Shown here: one piece after another, positions 1 through 5,959 of the stretch | Layout: the number at the start of each line of letters is the position of its first letter | How positions within the stretch are numbered: the stretch's first letter is position 1 | From: an uncultured Clostridia bacterium | GTDB lineage: Bacteria > Bacillota > Clostridia > Oscillospirales > Ruminococcaceae | Reading direction: 5' to 3' | Length of the DNA: 11,084 bases | Assembly: GCA_937901805.1 (NCBI GenBank) | Contig: CALDJI010000222.1 | Location: 1 to 11,084, forward strand | Notes under the pieces: generated by a model | What the model was told of the DNA's origin: nothing | What the model saw: the letters and a program-made list of their open reading frames with translations, nothing else | The model's database searches: none | Translations under genes and position numbers: made by a program

Positions 1-1
1 T

Positions 2-478
2 TCTTACCGGGCTGGACTGGATGACCTTTTGAAAAAGATTGAGTTCCAGTGCCATCTGGCATTTGGGACGTTTTCTGACCCTGATTCCGTTGAAAAGACG
101 GCGACGGAAATGAAAATCAGCAAACAGCGTAGTTATACGGCGGTGCGGGATATCCAAAAATCCCTGGAAACTGCAATTTCTGACCTGGTCTATGCAATGG
201 ACAGGCTGGCGACCTTATACCATCTGGCGCCGGAGGGGAATTATGAGTTATCCTGTCAATGGCACGACAGTGTTTTGCAGGATGAGGAAACCCTGCGGAT
301 GCTTGACCGGGACGACGCATTAAACGGCTTTATCCCTAAATGGCACTATAACAAGCGCTGGCGCAGTATGACGGAAGATGAGGCAAAACAGGCTGTACAG
401 GAGGCACAGGCAGAAGTTTCTTCCATACCGTCACTGACGTTTGACGATACCGGGTCTCAGGGGGGGAGGATAATGTGA
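2..478 (+). CDS. Phage portal protein, A118-like family, C-terminal part (5' partial)
   Basis: This frame is open to the left edge of the window, so the gene is cut by the window and the TTG at 29 is not its true start. The visible ~158 residues match the end of A118/SPP1-type portals: an FGTFSDPD stretch, then EKTATEM and SKQRSY, then a long helix (about nt 150-240) and an acidic tail. The SDP...KTAtE...SKQRSY order is what I recognise; it is established for this family. Portals form the dodecameric DNA entry channel at one capsid vertex and bind terminase and head completion proteins. The stop (476-478) lies in ATGTGA, overlapping the GTG start of the next gene. The last codons cross a run of seven Gs (460-466), discussed as a possible frameshift site. 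Family assignment is strong; subfamily is from memory. Confidence 0.85.
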   Translation, partial: SYRAGLDDLLKKIEFQCHLAFGTFSDPDSVEKTATEMKISKQRSYTAVRDIQKSLETAISDLVYAMDRLATLYHLAPEGNYELSCQWHDSVLQDEETLRMLDRDDALNGFIPKWHYNKRWRSMTEDEAKQAVQEAQAEVSSIPSLTFDDTGSQGGRIM

Positions 479-648
479 CGACCGAAACAGGAAAATCGCT
501 CAACGGTGCACAGACACAGGCGCTGATAAACGTCATGGGACAGTACGCTTCTGGTGCGATAACGCTGGGGCAGGGAGTGAACATTATCGCAACCGCAATC
601 GGCATATCCAAGTCGGAAGCGCGTGAGTTGATTGAGGGGGCCATGTAA
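475..648 (+). CDS. Small phage protein (57 aa) with LNGAQ motif, between portal and minor capsid
   Basis: GTG start at 475 with a strong Shine-Dalgarno GGGAGG at 464-469 (5 nt spacing); stop TAA 646-648 overlaps the ATG of the next gene by one base. Reading through gives 57 codons with SLNGAQTQALINVM near residues 8-21, then a G-rich turn and a helix with AIGISKSEARELIEG. An LNGAQ...G...I...A.GIS..EA pattern resembles the C-terminal tail found on some other phage portal and head proteins, so it may be a detached portal tail or adaptor (inference). It overlaps the portal gene by 4 nt and is in the -1 frame relative to it, so it could be made alone or as a frameshift extension of the portal. 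Function is not established. The tight overlaps on both sides and the clear ribosome site make it a real gene. Confidence 0.7.
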   Translation: MTTETGKSLNGAQTQALINVMGQYASGAITLGQGVNIIATAIGISKSEARELIEGAM

Positions 649-2282
649 TGCTCTCACCGGAGTATCTTGATAATCTTCCAGATCCCGTTGTGCGGCTCTT
701 CCAGGACGTGGAGGACGACATCGTGCGGGATATGGCGCGCCGGATCAAGAAAATGAACGGCCTGACCGATACCGCAGCCTACCAGGCGTGGCGGTTGGAG
801 CAGACGCAGTTAATCCGCAAAGAGATTGTCACCCGGTTGTCCAAAATGTCCGGAAAGATGCAAGCGGAGATCCGCAAGATCTTACAGGATGCGGGGACGG
901 AGACACTGCTCTCTGACGATGCGCTCTATACGGCCGCCGGTCTGTCGCCCGGGCCGGTCAATGACAATCCCGCCCTGCTGAATCTGCTCAATGCAGGATA
1001 TCAGCAGACGGCCGGGACTTTCCAGAACATTACTGCAACTACTGCCAACACGACGACAAAGCAGTTTGAAAACGCGCTGGATCACGCCTGGTTACAGGTT
1101 TCGTCCGGTGCATTTGATTATCAGACTGTCCTCCGCCACACGGTGGACGCGCTGGCCAAAGAGGGAATCAAAGCGATTGTCTATCCTTCCGGGCACAGTG
1201 ATACGCTGGAAGTCGCCGTCCGAAGGGCTGTCCTTACCGGGGTCAACCAGACGGCTGCAAAACTGCAAGTTGCCCGCATGGATGAAATGGGATGGGATCT
1301 GGTAGAAGTCACCGCCCACGCGGGGGCAAGGCCGTCCCATGCCCTGTGGCAGGGGAAAATCTACAGCCGCAGCGGAAAAAGCAAACAATATCCTCCGCTT
1401 TCGGTAACAGGATATGGCACCGGCGCCGGGCTATGTGGATGGAATTGCAGGCACAGCTTCTATCCGTACTATGAGGGACTTTCCAGGCCGAACTACACGC
1501 AGGAAGACCTTGAACGGATGGAGCGCAGGGAGTTCACCTACAATGGGCAGGAGATGACGCGCTATGAGGCGAGCCAGATACAACGATACCTGGAGCGGGG
1601 AATCCGTAAATGGAAGCGGGTCTACCTTGCGGAAAGCGCCGCCGGGCTGGACACGACAAAGGCAAGTACCAAACTTGCGCAGTGGCGTGCCCGGCAAAGG
1701 GACTTCCTGGACAAGACAGGTCTGTTTGAGGACAACATCCGGCACAGGGTTTCCGGTTTTGGGAGAAAGCAGGCTGCGAAGGCAGTAGCGACCGCGCAGA
1801 AGCCACATAGCGAATGGCTGAAATCCATAGGAGCGGAAGATACTTCCTTAAAAACGGTTGCAAAATACTATAAGGGAAAGTACAATAATGTTTATGAATA
1901 CCAATTGTTGATGGGATATAATCGGGCTGTCAAAAAGGGGGATATCTCTCCACTGGTTGGTATGGATGTTTATCGGAAAACTGCTGATGATATACAAAAC
2001 AAGATTGTCGGGATTAAAACGGCAAATGGTGTCCATATTCAGGGATTTTCCACGCATTTTGTTGACCGCGTCATCGGGCAGACTGGAGATTCCCACACAG
2101 GACTGCGGCAGGGCGTATCTGTGGAGGACGCGCTGGACGCTCTGGTAAACCCGGTCCGTATCAGTGAACCGAGAAAGCTGGCAGACGGCGATATCCGCCA
2201 GACCTTTTATGGGAAAAAAGCTGCTGTTGCAATCAGTATAAGGGATAAACGGCTGATTCAAACAAATCCAAGAGGAGGATGA
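648..2282 (+). CDS. Phage minor capsid protein (Phage_min_cap2 family) with C-terminal toxin-like domain
   Basis: ATG at 648 with GAGGGG at 635-640 seven bases upstream; 544 residues. Residues ~1-360 match phage minor capsid protein 2: a helical N-terminal half, then HAGARPSHALWQGKIY near 224, CGWNCRHSFYPY near 262, YTQEDLERM near 283 and a basic helix ending in WRARQRDF near 345. Members sit beside the portal inside the head. The C-terminal part (from ~400, clearest from ~455) is separate: FSTHFVDRVIG near 466, GVSVEDALDAL, NPVRI, an FYGKK turn, VAISI and finally LIQTNP. This H-x3-R ... strand ... I-x-T-x-P layout resembles BECR/ParE-like RNase toxins (Barnase-EndoU-ColicinE5/D-RelE class), by eye only. 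Toxin domains at the C-termini of MuF-type phage head proteins are known. Base composition drops near nt 1860, about where this part begins. The stop (2280-2282) overlaps the ATG at 2279 and lies just upstream of the next gene. Capsid assignment is strong, toxin assignment moderate. Confidence 0.85.
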   Translation: MLSPEYLDNLPDPVVRLFQDVEDDIVRDMARRIKKMNGLTDTAAYQAWRLEQTQLIRKEIVTRLSKMSGKMQAEIRKILQDAGTETLLSDDALYTAAGLSPGPVNDNPALLNLLNAGYQQTAGTFQNITATTANTTTKQFENALDHAWLQVSSGAFDYQTVLRHTVDALAKEGIKAIVYPSGHSDTLEVAVRRAVLTGVNQTAAKLQVARMDEMGWDLVEVTAHAGARPSHALWQGKIYSRSGKSKQYPPLSVTGYGTGAGLCGWNCRHSFYPYYEGLSRPNYTQEDLERMERREFTYNGQEMTRYEASQIQRYLERGIRKWKRVYLAESAAGLDTTKASTKLAQWRARQRDFLDKTGLFEDNIRHRVSGFGRKQAAKAVATAQKPHSEWLKSIGAEDTSLKTVAKYYKGKYNNVYEYQLLMGYNRAVKKGDISPLVGMDVYRKTADDIQNKIVGIKTANGVHIQGFSTHFVDRVIGQTGDSHTGLRQGVSVEDALDALVNPVRISEPRKLADGDIRQTFYGKKAAVAISIRDKRLIQTNPRGG

Positions 2283-2287
2283 GAGAT

Positions 2288-2491
2288 GTGCTAAATATGA
2301 AAAAAACGTCAAGGGCTTTTTTAAAAGAAAATCTACCGGAAGCATTGAACACCGATGTTCTGAACGAAGCTCTGGACATGTTATTTGACCTCATCGAAGA
2401 AAAGGGCTTTGCCCCGCCGCACTATCAGGATTACAACGACTTTGGCCGAGAGGCGCAGAAAGTTTACGACGATTTGTATTATAATAACTAA
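2288..2491 (+). CDS. Small acidic protein, candidate immunity partner of the upstream toxin-like domain
   Basis: I choose GTG 2288 as start: AGGAGG at 2273-2278 is 9 nt upstream. The in-frame ATG at 2279 touches that site and is too close; ATG 2297 is also possible. The product is 67 residues, mainly helical and acidic, with LNEALDMLFDLIEEKGF in the middle and an aromatic C-terminal end with DYNDFGREAQKVYDDLYYNN. I do not recognise a named family with certainty. The gene directly follows the minor capsid stop, is clearly poorer in G+C than the structural genes (about one third at its 5' end), and ends just before two terminator hairpins. Small size, negative charge and position directly after a probable C-terminal toxin domain fit an immunity protein or antitoxin; this is inference. 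It could instead be an unrelated small phage gene. Confidence 0.72.
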   Translation: MLNMKKTSRAFLKENLPEALNTDVLNEALDMLFDLIEEKGFAPPHYQDYNDFGREAQKVYDDLYYNN

Positions 2492-2499
2492 TCACAGAG

Positions 2500-2530
2500 A
2501 AACCGCTCTGATGAAATCAAAGCGGTTTTA
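2500..2530 (+). terminator. Rho-independent terminator-like hairpin after the small acidic gene
   Basis: Arms 2500-2507 (AAACCGCT) and 2521-2528 (AGCGGTTT) pair perfectly over 8 bp. The loop holds a further TGAT/ATCA pairing (2509-2512 with 2516-2519). The downstream U tract is short, so it may terminate only partly or on either strand. It starts 9 nt after the stop at 2491. Confidence 0.65.
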
Positions 2531-2545
2531 TATCAGATAACGCAA

Positions 2546-2572
2546 AGGGCTGCCCGATGGGCGGCTCTTTTT
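2546..2572 (+). terminator. Strong Rho-independent terminator hairpin
   Basis: Arms 2546-2555 (AGGGCTGCCC) and 2559-2568 (GGGCGGCTCT) pair over 10 bp with two G-U wobbles around a GAT triloop, followed by a T run (2568-2572). Two upstream As can pair with the Ts. This is a textbook intrinsic terminator in the middle of a structural operon, between the toxin-like cassette and the scaffold gene. It should lower or insulate transcription into the capsid genes unless read through or antiterminated. Confidence 0.8.
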
Positions 2573-2675
2573 GTTATACAAATTTGCCCCTGCCTGCCGG
2601 GCTTTAAATGCAGGATAGGCCGTGCGCAGAGTGGGCTGCGCGTTTACAAATTAAATCTGGCTGAAGGAGTACGAC
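2573..2675 (+). promoter_or_regulatory. Leader of the scaffold/capsid genes, with small hairpins
   Basis: About 100 bases without an ORF. A hairpin with arms 2624-2629 (GCGCAG) and 2636-2641 (CTGCGC) and a six-base loop lies about 20 nt before the Shine-Dalgarno site AAGGAG (2664-2669). A weaker pairing is GCCC 2586-2589 with GGGC 2599-2602. I see no convincing -35/-10 pair, so I do not call a promoter, though the preceding terminators make one plausible. It may be a structured 5' leader affecting scaffold translation. Confidence 0.35.
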
Positions 2676-3233
2676 ATGGAATTTTTGAAAGACCTTTTCG
2701 GCACGGAGGCTTTGACCTATGACCAGCTGGCGGAAAAAGTAGCCGAAAAGAAGATGAAACTCGCGGATATTTCCACAGGCGCTTATGTGGGCAAGGAAAA
2801 ATTTGATGCGCTCTCCCTGATCAAGGATAATCTGGAGACCCGCTTGAACGATGCCAACGCAAAACTGAAAGGGTATGACCCGGAGTGGAAGGACAAGGCA
2901 CAGCAGGCGAAAGACGGCGCTCTGGCAGAGGTGGAGAAGCTCAAACGCGGATACCTGTACCAGCAGAAAGCTGCGGGGCTGAAATTTTCCAGCGAAAGCG
3001 CAAAAAAAGCGTTTCTGGCGGATTTGGAAGCAAAGAAACTCCCCGTCCAGGAGGACAGTCTGCTCGGGTTTGACGATTTTGTCAAGCAGTATCAAAAGGC
3101 AGATCCGGGCGCATTTTTGAGTGAACAGACCCCGCCGAAATTTTCGGGCCCCACCGGGGGCACACCGGCGGGCGGTACTGCGAAAGACCAGGCGAACGCA
3201 GCGCTTCGGGCAGCGTTCGGAAATTCCAATTAA
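2676..3233 (+). CDS. Capsid scaffolding protein (phage minor structural protein GP20 family)
   Basis: ATG at 2676 with AAGGAG at 2664-2669. 185 residues, with the usual GP20 layout: a short N-terminal helix with FLKDLFG, a central charged coiled coil (~residues 45-95) with LIKDNLETRLNDANAKLKG and a Lys/Ala/Glu-rich stretch, a helical part with LKFSSESAKKAFLADL, then a Gly/Pro-rich linker (~155-170) and a short C-terminal helix ending AALRAAFGNSN. In this family the protein lines the inside of the prohead, directs capsid polymerisation and is removed before DNA packaging, with the C-terminal helix contacting the capsid protein. It lies directly before the major capsid gene, which has no N-terminal scaffold domain of its own, so the two fit together. 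Length is normal. Confidence 0.9.
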   Translation: MEFLKDLFGTEALTYDQLAEKVAEKKMKLADISTGAYVGKEKFDALSLIKDNLETRLNDANAKLKGYDPEWKDKAQQAKDGALAEVEKLKRGYLYQQKAAGLKFSSESAKKAFLADLEAKKLPVQEDSLLGFDDFVKQYQKADPGAFLSEQTPPKFSGPTGGTPAGGTAKDQANAALRAAFGNSN

Positions 3234-3252
3234 AATCAGGAGGTAAAAATAT

Positions 3253-4434
3253 ATGCCAGTCAATGCAACCCTTTTACAACAGGCAGAGGCGCTCATCCAG
3301 GAGCAGGTGGTCAACTCCATCATGCAGGATACGCCGAAGCAGTCCGTTGTCATGCAGCTCGGGCGCAGGCTCCCAAACATGACAAGCAACCAGACCCGCG
3401 TCCCGGTATTGTCCATGCTTCCGATGGCGTATTGGATCAATGGGGAAACCGGATTTAAACAGACGACCAATCAGGCGTGGGAAAACGTCTATTTAACTGC
3501 GGGAGAACTGGCCGTTATCGTCCCTATTCCGGAGGCAGTCGTCAGCGACGCCAGCTTTGACATTGTCGGAGAAATCACGCCGCGCATTAACGAGGCCATC
3601 GGTGCAAAGGTGGACAGTGCAATCGTTTTTGGCAATAGCCGCCCGGTGGAATGGCAGAATGACCTTGTCACGCTTGCAAGGCAGGCCGGAAACAATGTAT
3701 CCGGTGGGATTACCTATGACACTTTGATGGGTGAAAACGGCTTGCTTTCCAAAGTGGAACAGGCAGGCTATACTGTCAGCGGCGTAATGGCCGCAATGAC
3801 TGCCCGTGGCGCTCTGCGCGGAATCAAGGACGACACAGGACGACCCATTTTTACAACCGATATGCAGGGCGCTACCCGATACGGATTGGACGGAGCACCG
3901 ATGTATTTCCCCGAAAACGGCAGCTTTGACCCAAGTGTCGCGCAGATGATTGCCGGCAACTGGAACCAGCTTGTCTATTCTATCCGGCAGGATATCACCA
4001 CGAAGATTCTGACGGAAGGCGTCATCCAGGACCCGGAAACCGAAAAAATTGTGTACAATCTCGCCCAGCAGGATATGATTGCGCTGCGTGTTGTCTTCCG
4101 TATGGGATGGGCGCTCCCGAATCCGGCGACCCGCCTGAACCCCGACCGCTCGAATGTCCCGTTTGCCTACATTGAAGCGGGAACTCCGGTGACTGACTAT
4201 GCGGCAACCTTTACTGTGCAGGACAGTGAAAGCACTTCGGTAAAAGGTGCGAAGGTCAACGTCAACGGGGCTATCAAAAAGACCGGGGACGCGGGGACAG
4301 CGGTCTTTAATCTGCGAAACGGCACCTATCCGTATACTGTGAAAGCGACAGGGTATCGTACCATGACCGGGGAGATCACAGTCAACAGCGAGGCCGTTCC
4401 GGTTACGGTAAAATTCCCGGCGAAGGGGGAATAA
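3253..4434 (+). CDS. Major capsid protein (HK97-like fold) with C-terminal carboxypeptidase-regulatory/Ig-like domain
   Basis: ATG at 3253, preceded by AGGAGGT at 3238-3244. 393 residues. Residues 1-~312 look like an HK97-type major capsid protein: QLGRRLPNMTSNQTRVPVLS near 37-56, an ELAVIVPIPEAVVSDASFD strand/helix region, INEAIGAKVDSAIVFG (spine-helix-like), and GWALPNPATRLNP near 286. No N-terminal delta domain is present, which fits the separate scaffold gene upstream. Residues ~316-393 form an added beta-sandwich: TFTVQD, VKGAKVNVNG, DAGTAVFNLRNGTYPYTV, KATGYRTMTGEITV, VTVKFPAKGE. The G-x-A-x-V ... GTYPYTVKATGY pattern is typical of carboxypeptidase regulatory-like or Ig-like domains. 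It would project from every capsomer. The capsid call is strong from context and sequence; the decoration domain is a good visual match. Confidence 0.88.
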   Translation: MPVNATLLQQAEALIQEQVVNSIMQDTPKQSVVMQLGRRLPNMTSNQTRVPVLSMLPMAYWINGETGFKQTTNQAWENVYLTAGELAVIVPIPEAVVSDASFDIVGEITPRINEAIGAKVDSAIVFGNSRPVEWQNDLVTLARQAGNNVSGGITYDTLMGENGLLSKVEQAGYTVSGVMAAMTARGALRGIKDDTGRPIFTTDMQGATRYGLDGAPMYFPENGSFDPSVAQMIAGNWNQLVYSIRQDITTKILTEGVIQDPETEKIVYNLAQQDMIALRVVFRMGWALPNPATRLNPDRSNVPFAYIEAGTPVTDYAATFTVQDSESTSVKGAKVNVNGAIKKTGDAGTAVFNLRNGTYPYTVKATGYRTMTGEITVNSEAVPVTVKFPAKGE

Positions 4435-4437
4435 TCC

Positions 4438-4788
4438 ATGTTAGTTTTGGACGCCCTGAAAGCCCTGTGTAAAAAGGCAACAGCCAAAGATTCCCCTTCC
4501 GGGGATATTTCCGGCGTACTCCATGATATGGCGGAAAACTGGCCTTCCGGAGGAAGTACCGCTGCCATTGACAACACGCTGACAAAATCCGGGCAGGCAG
4601 CGGACGCGAAAGCGGTCGGCGACGCCCTGGCCGAAAAAGTGGGGACGGAGGAAGCGGCGACCTCTGCAAAACTTGGGCTCGTCAAACAAGCGGCAGCTGT
4701 CCTGGATGCCGTAGCAGCGCCGACGCAGGAAGAGTTTAATGCTCTGCTTGCTTCCCTGCGCGCCGCTGGGATTATTGCAAACACATAA
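4438..4788 (+). CDS. Head fiber-like protein
   Basis: ATG at 4438, three bases after the capsid stop, with GAAGGGGG at 4422-4429 as ribosome site. 116 residues. The N-terminal ~40 residues are a short helix and a Gly/Ser linker. Then comes ADAKAVGDALAEKV, a spacer pattern common in phage fibers, and a C-terminal block with AKLGLVKQAAAV, APTQEEFNALLASLRAAGII. The K-x-G-L-V-K-Q-A ... EFNALL-x-LR-x-AG signature matches the C-terminal region of phi29-type head fiber proteins (gp8.5 family), which stand on the capsid surface. It is shorter than phi29 gp8.5, retaining mainly the signature region. Its position directly after the major capsid gene supports a capsid decoration role. The attachment mode here is unknown. 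Confidence 0.75.
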   Translation: MLVLDALKALCKKATAKDSPSGDISGVLHDMAENWPSGGSTAAIDNTLTKSGQAADAKAVGDALAEKVGTEEAATSAKLGLVKQAAAVLDAVAAPTQEEFNALLASLRAAGIIANT

Positions 4789-4808
4789 CCAAAGAGAGGA
4801 AACCTGCA

Positions 4809-5201
4809 ATGTATGCGGATTATACCTATTATCAGCAGTCTTATCGTGGAGAGATGATTCCAGCACAGGAGTGGCCTAAGATGGCCGCGCAGGCGGACGC
4901 CTTTGTCGATGCAATCACCTTCGGCAGGCTGCACCACGGATGGACGGTGACGGATAGCGTCAAAATGGCCTGTTGTGCGGTGGCAGAAGAGATTTTCTCT
5001 CAGCAGCAGGAAAAATCCGCAAAGGCAAGCGCGGCGGGTATCCGTTCTGAGAACACGGACGGATACAGCGTTGGCTATGCGGATTTCAGCGTCATCCAAC
5101 AGGCAAACCGGAATAGGCGATTGGAGGCGGCGGAGGTTTTTCTCCCCGCCTCTGATCCTATCCGGTATGCTGGACTGTATGGGAGGCACTGCCAGTGGTA
5201 A
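4809..5201 (+). CDS. Head-tail connector protein (gp6/gp15-like adaptor)
   Basis: ATG at 4809 with GAGAGGA at 4794-4800. 130 residues, mostly helical: MYADYTYYQQSYRG, then AAQADAFVDAITFGRL near 28-43, VKMACCAVAEEIFS near 54-67, a polar linker, SENTDGYSVGYADFS near 79-93, and a C-terminal helix ending in YAGLYGRHCQW. The pattern of an early helix with D-x-I-T-F-G-R, a conserved C-x-V-A-E helix, and E-x-x-G-x-Y-S-V is that of the connector family that docks under the portal (HK97 gp6 / SPP1 gp15 type). It overlaps the next gene by 7 nt. Position between capsid and minor capsid 1-3 genes fits. Confidence 0.82.
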   Translation: MYADYTYYQQSYRGEMIPAQEWPKMAAQADAFVDAITFGRLHHGWTVTDSVKMACCAVAEEIFSQQQEKSAKASAAGIRSENTDGYSVGYADFSVIQQANRNRRLEAAEVFLPASDPIRYAGLYGRHCQW

Positions 5202-5542
5202 AAGCAATAGAAACGATTACAGTTGTCAACCATTTTACAAAAGACGGGGAGGACAGGTATTTTTGTACAGTGATTCGCGGTGCGTCCTGGTATTGGCAGA
5301 ACAAAACCGCGGTGAACAACGGCCTGCAATATGCAAGACTGCTCAAATGCCGGATTCCAATGGAAAACGCGCCCTCCGGCTTGCGAATCCGCCCGGGAGA
5401 TAAACTTGTCAAGGCAGAACTGGACAGCATAACCGGCGCGGAATTTTCCAAGCTTACGCGGATGTATGAAGGGGCGACCGTCCTGGATGCCCATGAAAAT
5501 ACTTTTGGATTCAGTCCGCACTGGTATGTGGAAGGGGCGTAG
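5195..5542 (+). CDS. Minor capsid / head-closure protein (Minor_capsid_1-like position)
   Basis: GTG start at 5195 with GGGAGG at 5181-5186 (8 nt spacing), inside the end of the connector gene. 115 residues, predicted mainly beta: ETITVVNHF, DRYFCTVIRGASWYWQNK, ARLLKCRIPM, a RPGDKLVKAELDSI strand pair, and TRMYEGATVLDAHENTFG. This is the strand-rich make-up of the stopper that follows the connector in siphophage necks (SPP1 gp16-like role). The order connector, this gene, minor capsid 2, minor capsid 3, tail tube is a common Firmicutes phage arrangement. The exact family (Minor_capsid_1 or the DUF6751-like group) is uncertain to me; the role rests on position and fold pattern. Confidence 0.75.
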   Translation: MVKAIETITVVNHFTKDGEDRYFCTVIRGASWYWQNKTAVNNGLQYARLLKCRIPMENAPSGLRIRPGDKLVKAELDSITGAEFSKLTRMYEGATVLDAHENTFGFSPHWYVEGA

Positions 5543-5545
5543 GGG

Positions 5546-5959
5546 ATGGTAAATAAGCTGCTTACTGTCAAAACTCCAAAGGGGGATCTCTATCAGCAGC
5601 AGGGCAAAACCGGAAAAATATCCATACAAATCAGATGGAACCCGGGATTTGGGCCCGAGTGGACAAAAGCCCTGCATACCGTACAGTCCATGTTTGACAC
5701 GGAAGTACTGCGGACAACAACTCCCTATGTCCCGATGGATACGGAAATGCTGCGGCTTTCTGCACAACTGGCAAGCGATATTGGGGGCGGTGAACTGGTG
5801 TGGGCGACGCCCTATGCGGCGGCGCAGTATTATGATACATCGGATTCCCGTCCCTATTCTTCCCTTGCCGGCGCGCATTGGGGCGAGCGGAGCAAGGCCG
5901 ATAATCTGAGCCATTATGCCTCTTTTGCGAAAGGAGCTGTCAAAAAAGTTGGTAAGTGA
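5546..5959 (+). CDS. Minor capsid protein 2-like neck/tail completion protein
   Basis: ATG at 5546, three bases after the previous stop, with GAAGGGG at 5531-5537. 137 residues. An N-terminal beta part leads to a helix with FGPEWTKALHTVQSMFDTEV (~residues 31-50). Then comes TTTPYVPMDTEMLRLSA (57-73), the YVP-x-D-T-G/E-x-L-R pattern of Minor_capsid_2/HK97 gp10-like proteins. It is followed by YAAAQYYDTS and AGAHWGERSKAD, another recognisable stretch of this family (H-W-x-E-R). These proteins belong to the neck between stopper and terminator. The stop (5957-5959) overlaps the start of the next gene. Assignment is good from motifs and order. Confidence 0.82.
   Translation: MVNKLLTVKTPKGDLYQQQGKTGKISIQIRWNPGFGPEWTKALHTVQSMFDTEVLRTTTPYVPMDTEMLRLSAQLASDIGGGELVWATPYAAAQYYDTSDSRPYSSLAGAHWGERSKADNLSHYASFAKGAVKKVGK

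Noticed and set aside
29..31. TTG as start of a separate 149-aa gene at the window edge
   Set aside because: The frame is open to the left edge and the sequence is the C-terminal part of a portal protein, so the gene begins outside the window.
2279..2281. ATG as start of the small acidic gene
   Set aside because: It directly abuts the AGGAGG site, leaving no spacing; GTG 2288 is placed correctly at 9 nt.
2571..2660. Promoter ahead of the scaffold gene
   Set aside because: TTGTTA- and TTTACA-like boxes occur, but none has a -10 box at proper spacing; not supported by sequence alone.
2604..3470. Minus-strand frame of 288 codons over the scaffold and early capsid gene
   Set aside because: It crosses the scaffold leader and two plus-strand genes, is Cys/Leu-rich without domain structure, and has no start signal.
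5916..5918. ATG as start of the tail terminator-like gene
   Set aside because: No ribosome site and a 44-nt overlap with the previous gene; TTG 5949 follows AAAGGAG and matches the usual family N-terminus. Not fully excluded.
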